This document shows, one piece after another, positions 59,334 through 64,000 of a DNA stretch of 64,000 nucleotides. Within the stretch, counting starts at the first letter, position 1. Each line of letters opens with the position of its first letter. Made by a program: the position numbers and the translations under genes. Origin of the DNA: Sphaerosporella brunnea (lineage: Eukaryota; Ascomycota; Pezizomycetes; Pezizales; Pyronemataceae); NCBI GenBank assembly GCA_008704415.1, contig VXIS01000116.1, positions 1 through 64,000 on the forward strand. The letters run 5' to 3'. The notes beneath the pieces are model-generated. The model saw only the letters and a program-made list of their open reading frames with translations. It did not search any database and was not told where the DNA came from.

Positions 59334-62254
59334 GGTGGCCGTTGTCGCGGTTGTTGTGATGATGACCGGATGTGGTGGCGTTTTTGGCGAGATGCTCACT
59401 CCCGTCACCGTGGTCTGATCGGAACCGACGCTAGACACGGATTGTGTACCGGTACGACAGTGAAAATCTCCGCAATCAACAGATGGCCGAGAATTTGTTT
59501 GATTAGGTTCTTAGCTACAGTAGATAGAGAACGTTACGGGCTTGCTCCCGTTGTTTTACCAGCGATAAAGGTAATGCAGGGTTCCATAGTCATATATCAT
59601 CAACTCAGCATGGCTATAGTGAATCGATTATCGCACCGAGTCATCGGCTGTGACACACAGCGACATCGGGGGAGGATGGTGTGTGAAAGCTGAAGAACGC
59701 CTTGCTAACAAGCAAGGCGACAAGACTCTTATTGACAAACCATGGAAGGCTTGAATACATACAATGACGTCCATGAAGTCTTGACTGAGTGATGTTGGGT
59801 GAAGCCAGGGCCCGAGTACACCTGGCAGAAGACTTGCACGACGGGGATCCAGAATCTTGCGCTTCCATAGAGGTCCTGACCAGATGATGAGTTTTGTGAC
59901 ACTGTCCTGTGTCTGGTTTGGAGTGCGAACGGCATGTAGGGGTTCCGTAGAAAGCTTGCTCTACTATAGTTTCGGGCGCTACATGTAGAAGGAGTTCATG
60001 GCCCCCGGAATCTAACCTAGCTTTCAAAAGTATGTGGGCCCGTGGATCCCTCCGCTTTGGAAAGCGCCCATATTATCTACCTACCACACGAAATGCGAAA
60101 ATCAGCTAGGCATAACGATCCGGATGTGCTGCTGAGCTTCTTGCATAAACTTCAGACATCAGTTGTCAGGTACCCGATGCAAGCAGGTGTCTTAACCAGT
60201 TGAGCTTTTTGGTGCCTGGCTAAAGCCTAAACCAAGCCAAAAGTCTTCTTGCTCTCAAACATCACTGCAGTATTGACCGCGAGATAAACTAAAACAATGT
60301 CGAACGGAACCTGTTGGTGTGCACCTATGATCTGTCACCGCTCTTATCGGAAGTCCGACCTTAAAGCCGATGCACTCTAGCTTTATTAGGACCATATAGC
60401 CAGCATGCTTAGGGAGTCCCTTGGACAGCTCGCAACCCGCACCGTTTCCGATCTCAAGCTCCAGATATACCAAGGATACTCACAGCAATCGCTGTCTACC
60501 AAGCGAGGCTTGGGGAAGCCTCAGACTTGCCGGGTACATTGCGAGGTATCTACCTAGCACACAGAGGGAAATTCTCCGCAGCTTCTTTTTTCATCGTGAT
60601 AGGCACCGGCTAGCCAGGAACCATTAGGTTCGGATGTACCAGCAACCTAAGCAACAGAGGCTGACAGCTTGCATGTCTGATAGCATTGAGCTCATCGGCT
60701 ACTTTACTGCTTTTGAAAAGAGGACCGAATACGGTGTGTTTTTGCTTACACTCGTACGATATCGATACAAATGCACATGAAGATCGTGATCTTTGATTTG
60801 CTGGGAAGTCTGTTAGTTTAACGATGCAACTGATGAAAAGGAGAAATCTTCTGTCTAAACTGAGTATACCAGGCCTGGTTGTGTAGTGCAGACTGTACAT
60901 CCTACATCGTGACATCGCCCGCGTGACTGTTGTAATATTTCCCCACATTACTTGATATTACTCTTTTCCCCAGACTTCAAGGAAGCGGGATCAAGGGTGT
61001 GCATACATGTATTATTCCTGCACCCCGCAAATTGCGGGGCAGGACTTACTTCGCTTGCATTATGCCGCTGGTATGTACATATAAGATGGCTCAGAATCTA
61101 ACTTCCTCGGCGTCACAAGCGATACTTCTCTTTCTCCAGAATTCCTCCCTTTTGGTGCAGCCCATCTTACCACGCTCTGTTTACCCCGAACTAGTTAAGT
61201 TATTATTCCCCACACCCAAGCCCCAGAGTATTTAGCCTACAGCACAAGGGTCCCTGCGTTGTGGATATCGATATCCACCTGACTAACTGGCGGAACGGAT
61301 ACGGCACGAAACGCGACTCGGGGGTTGCTTGGTTTTGCCACGGACTTCCGCTGTATCTACGCACTGAAGCTGAAATCCGGTGGTTCATTTTCCATCTAAT
61401 AGTAATAGGACATAAAATCCCACGGATAACAGTCCGAATAAGTTTTCTGGCAGGAACATCGTTGAAGGACGTAAAGGTACTTTGAACACTCTAAAGCACT
61501 GTTACATTACTGTCGTTTGCATAAGTGTAGTCGTTTCCGCTTCTCAACAGCACTCGAGAAAAGTAGAGTCTGTGCACGCCGTTCCTTCCCATCTTGTCGT
61601 CTTGTGGTTGACCATACAATTCAGGCAAGGGGCGTTGCCTTAATTGTATATGGTCAACTACAAAACAGGCAACTCCGCGCCCGCAGACTCTATTTTTTCT
61701 CGAGTGCTGTTGAGAAGTGGAAACGACTACACTTATGCAAACGACAGTAATGTATCTTGTACATTGAAGGCAGGGAACCTCCAAGTCTGCAACGATTGAT
61801 GGGAGGTAACGGAGGGAACGGACCGATCGTTAATCGATTCTACAAACAGAAAGACCGAAGTACCAAACTGAAGGGACCACACGACGTCAGGCAGCATGCA
61901 TTCGCACCAGGAAAGTCCCAGTCGATGTGAAGAACCCACCTCGGGGAATGGCGGCACTTCCTTCAGGGGTCTTGTAGACTTCCATACCCAAAAAATAAAA
62001 ATCCTTAACACCATCTCGATCGTCTCACATAGGCCCGACAAGAATCCAGTGCGGCGCAATAGGCCGCGTGCGCTGTGCAAGGATGACTTTGAGAATTGGC
62101 CCAGTCTTTTCTCTCGCCCTGATGATCGTGGGCTAGGCGGGCGGGAGCATTGACGGTTAGTAGTTTCTATAAGATCCTGGAGATCACCGCTCAAGCTGAG
62201 GTCCCTTAGGCATTCCAGTTCAGTCGAACTTCTACCGGCAGCACAGTTCTCAGT
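59334..62254. other. Long spacer with one foldback element
   Basis: It holds the MPDU1 promoter, a possible decayed tRNA-like segment near 60155-60215 on the minus strand, the foldback element at 61505-61752, and the probable promoter of the carboxylesterase. No gene was found. Confidence 0.4.
61505..61752. mobile_element. Foldback MITE with TA duplication
   Basis: The ends CATTACTGTCGTTTGCATAA and its complement are flanked by TA on both sides. The inverted match runs about 68 bases with one substitution and one small indel, and a second block (TTGACCATA..CAATT..GGCAA) matches near the centre, so almost the whole 248 bases folds on itself. No coding capacity. The ends differ from those of the other elements in the window. 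Confidence 0.8.
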
Positions 62255-64000
62255 ATGCTTGGACTCATCTTTCTTTCTCTCTTGCCATGTGCCTTTGCTG
62301 CGCCTCAGTCCATCGGCATCACTTTTGGCTCTGGTAGCGACAACCTACCCACTTTGACGCTTCCATATGCCACTTACAAGGCGTATTATTACGACGTTTC
62401 AGATGATGTGAGTAGCTGGAACGCTTCGACTGAGGACAATTCTGGTGTTGATGCTTGTGCCAGTACTACACATTCAAGAACATCCGATTCGCTGCACCAC
62501 CTGTAGGAGACTTGCGGTGGAAGAAGCCGGTGGACCCGCCGAAGCAATCAGGAGTACAAGACGGCAGCGTGGGGAATCAATGCCCACAGGCTTTACCGGA
62601 GAATCTCAGCTGTATGTTCATGGTTCATACTCTGTCATTCTTGGTTTTTTCCTAGAAGCCAAAACTTACCTATCAACGACAGTTGCTTACCCTCTTCTCT
62701 CCAATTTGGAGTCATGGAGTGAGGATTGCCTTTTCTTAGATATCCAGGTCCCTGGAAAGGCCATCAGAGGCGAGGTTAAGGACCTCCCAGTCTTGTTCTG
62801 GATCTTTGGAGGCGGTTATGGTAAGTCCCGAGCTTAGCTTGCTATGAGTGGAGTTCCCTTTAATATTTGTGATAACGGCTAGGGCGCTAATGGGTAATTT
62901 CTAGTGCTTGGTAGCAAGAGCTTTTTCTTGTACGCCCACGACTAGCAGCGAATTACAACTTCCGAAATTGTTACTAACGGACATGCAGGTACGACGGAAA
63001 TCCATTGCTCAAGTCTGCTAGCAACAATCTGATCTACGTTGCCCCGAACTATCGTGTAAGTTCAGGCAGCCTACAAGTGGGAGTGAATTCTGATGATGGG
63101 CGTTCAGCTTGGTGCTTTCGGTTTTTTGGGCGGACCTACCGTCGAGTCCGAAGGTGTTCCCAACGTTGCGTTCTGGGACCAGAAAAAGGCTTTGCAATGG
63201 GTTCAAAGCTACATTGGCCTGCTTGGCGGTAACAAGAATGCTGTAACTGCAATGGGAGAGTCTGCGGGCGCTGGTAATACCCTACTGTGATGTTACGGAA
63301 AGCACTTTCCACAGCTAACACTATGGCAGGATCTATCATGCACCACCTTGTTGGGAACCGCGGTACCAGCGACCCTCTATTCAAGCAAGCTATTATGCAG
63401 TCACCAGCTTTTGAGCCACTGTATGACCCCAGCTCGCTCGAGATCACGTATGAAGCATTCGAGAAGGCAGCTGGCTGTGCTGGTCAAGGTCTGGACTGTC
63501 TGCGAACCAAAACCACTTCCGAGCTTCAGAGCGCAAATCTAGCGGTCGTCGGAGACGCACAGTACGGAACTTTCGGATTCGGCCCAACGGTGGACAACCA
63601 ATACATCTATGACCTGCCAAGCATCGAGATGAAGAACGGCAATTACTGGAAGGATGTCAGTGTGGTCGTCGGACACAATAGCAACGAGGGTGCCATCTTT
63701 ACCGACCCGACTAAGATCTTCAATAGTCAGGTCGATGCTCTTCTGAAAGCCAACTTCCCAGCGATGACGACCGCAACCACCACCACAATCAAGTCTCTTT
63801 ACCCCCCACCCAGTATCTTTGGTCCCTTCTTAACAAACTTTGAACGTCTGAGCCAGCTCATTGGTGACTGGGTCGTGAATTGCAATGTTCGCGCGATCGC
63901 CAAGGCATATTCTGGAAAAGTGTGGGCATATCAGTTTTCCGTCCCCCCGGGTGTCCATGCTTTTGACTTGATTTTCACCTTCTGGAGGTGTGTGCTCGGC
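62255..64000 (+). CDS. Secreted type-B carboxylesterase/lipase, cut by window end
   Basis: Seven exons are visible (62255-62407, 62464-62611, 62683-62820, 62905-62929, 62989-63055, 63108-63273, 63330 to the window end). The start MLGLIFLSLLPCAFAAP is a signal peptide. Then follow YYTFKNIRFAAPPVGDLRW, SEDCLFLDIQVP, the oxyanion-hole GGGY, APNYRLGAFGFLGG, the nucleophile in MGESAGAGS (Ser about 229) and the likely acid in GHNSNEGAIF (Glu about 352). The catalytic His should lie beyond the window. It belongs to the alpha/beta-hydrolase COesterase family and probably acts outside the cell on esters; the substrate is unknown. Exon four is only 25 bases. Without it the GGGY and YDGNPLL blocks cannot join in frame. 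A donor-like GTGTGT follows FTFWR at the very end. Confidence 0.88.

Overview
This is a eukaryotic nuclear window from a filamentous ascomycete (Pezizomycotina). The evidence is short GT..AG introns of about 44-90 bp, AT- or CT-rich intergenic spacers, and the gene set: a SomA/Flo8-type LisH regulator, a DPP5-type secreted peptidase, a degenerate RNA polymerase II CTD, and a serine-rich membrane protein of fungal type. I cannot name the genus. There are no operons, no CRISPR array, no rRNA and no convincing intact tRNA.

Layout. 0-26.8 kb is gene-rich and housekeeping: somA-like regulator (+, 0.75-3.5 kb), a frameshifted unidentified ORF (-, about 5 kb), a LITAF-type zinc protein (+), ATG3 (-) and COQ6 (+) sharing a very short divergent promoter, a YTH-domain RNA-binding protein (-), RPB1 (-, six exons), SWD1 of COMPASS (+) and UAP1 (-). 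26.8-37.2 kb is gene-poor. It holds a 423-bp foldback element with TA duplications, one tiny putative mitochondrial gene, and decayed coding relics that include a trypsin-like GDSG domain. 37-50.7 kb carries a three-TM hypothetical protein, a 2-oxoglutarate/Fe(II) dioxygenase, an Ala/Arg-rich ORF, a 899-residue serine-rich membrane protein, a small PPxY membrane protein and a monocarboxylate-type MFS transporter. 50.7-64 kb carries a secreted dipeptidyl-peptidase 5, a cluster of miniature inverted-repeat elements, SUS1/ENY2, an MPDU1-type PQ-loop protein, another foldback element, and a secreted type-B carboxylesterase cut by the window end.

Exon models were built by hand from splice signals and reading phase. 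Each listed spliced model closes in frame, and the coordinates span the whole coding locus with introns. Several genes serve nuclear gene expression (RPB1, SWD1, SUS1, the YTH protein, the SomA-type regulator), but they are scattered and I do not claim a cluster. The most distinctive non-genic content is the set of TA-flanked inverted-repeat elements. No clearly new molecular system was found; the best leads are these elements, the decayed trypsin-like gene and several unassigned small proteins.
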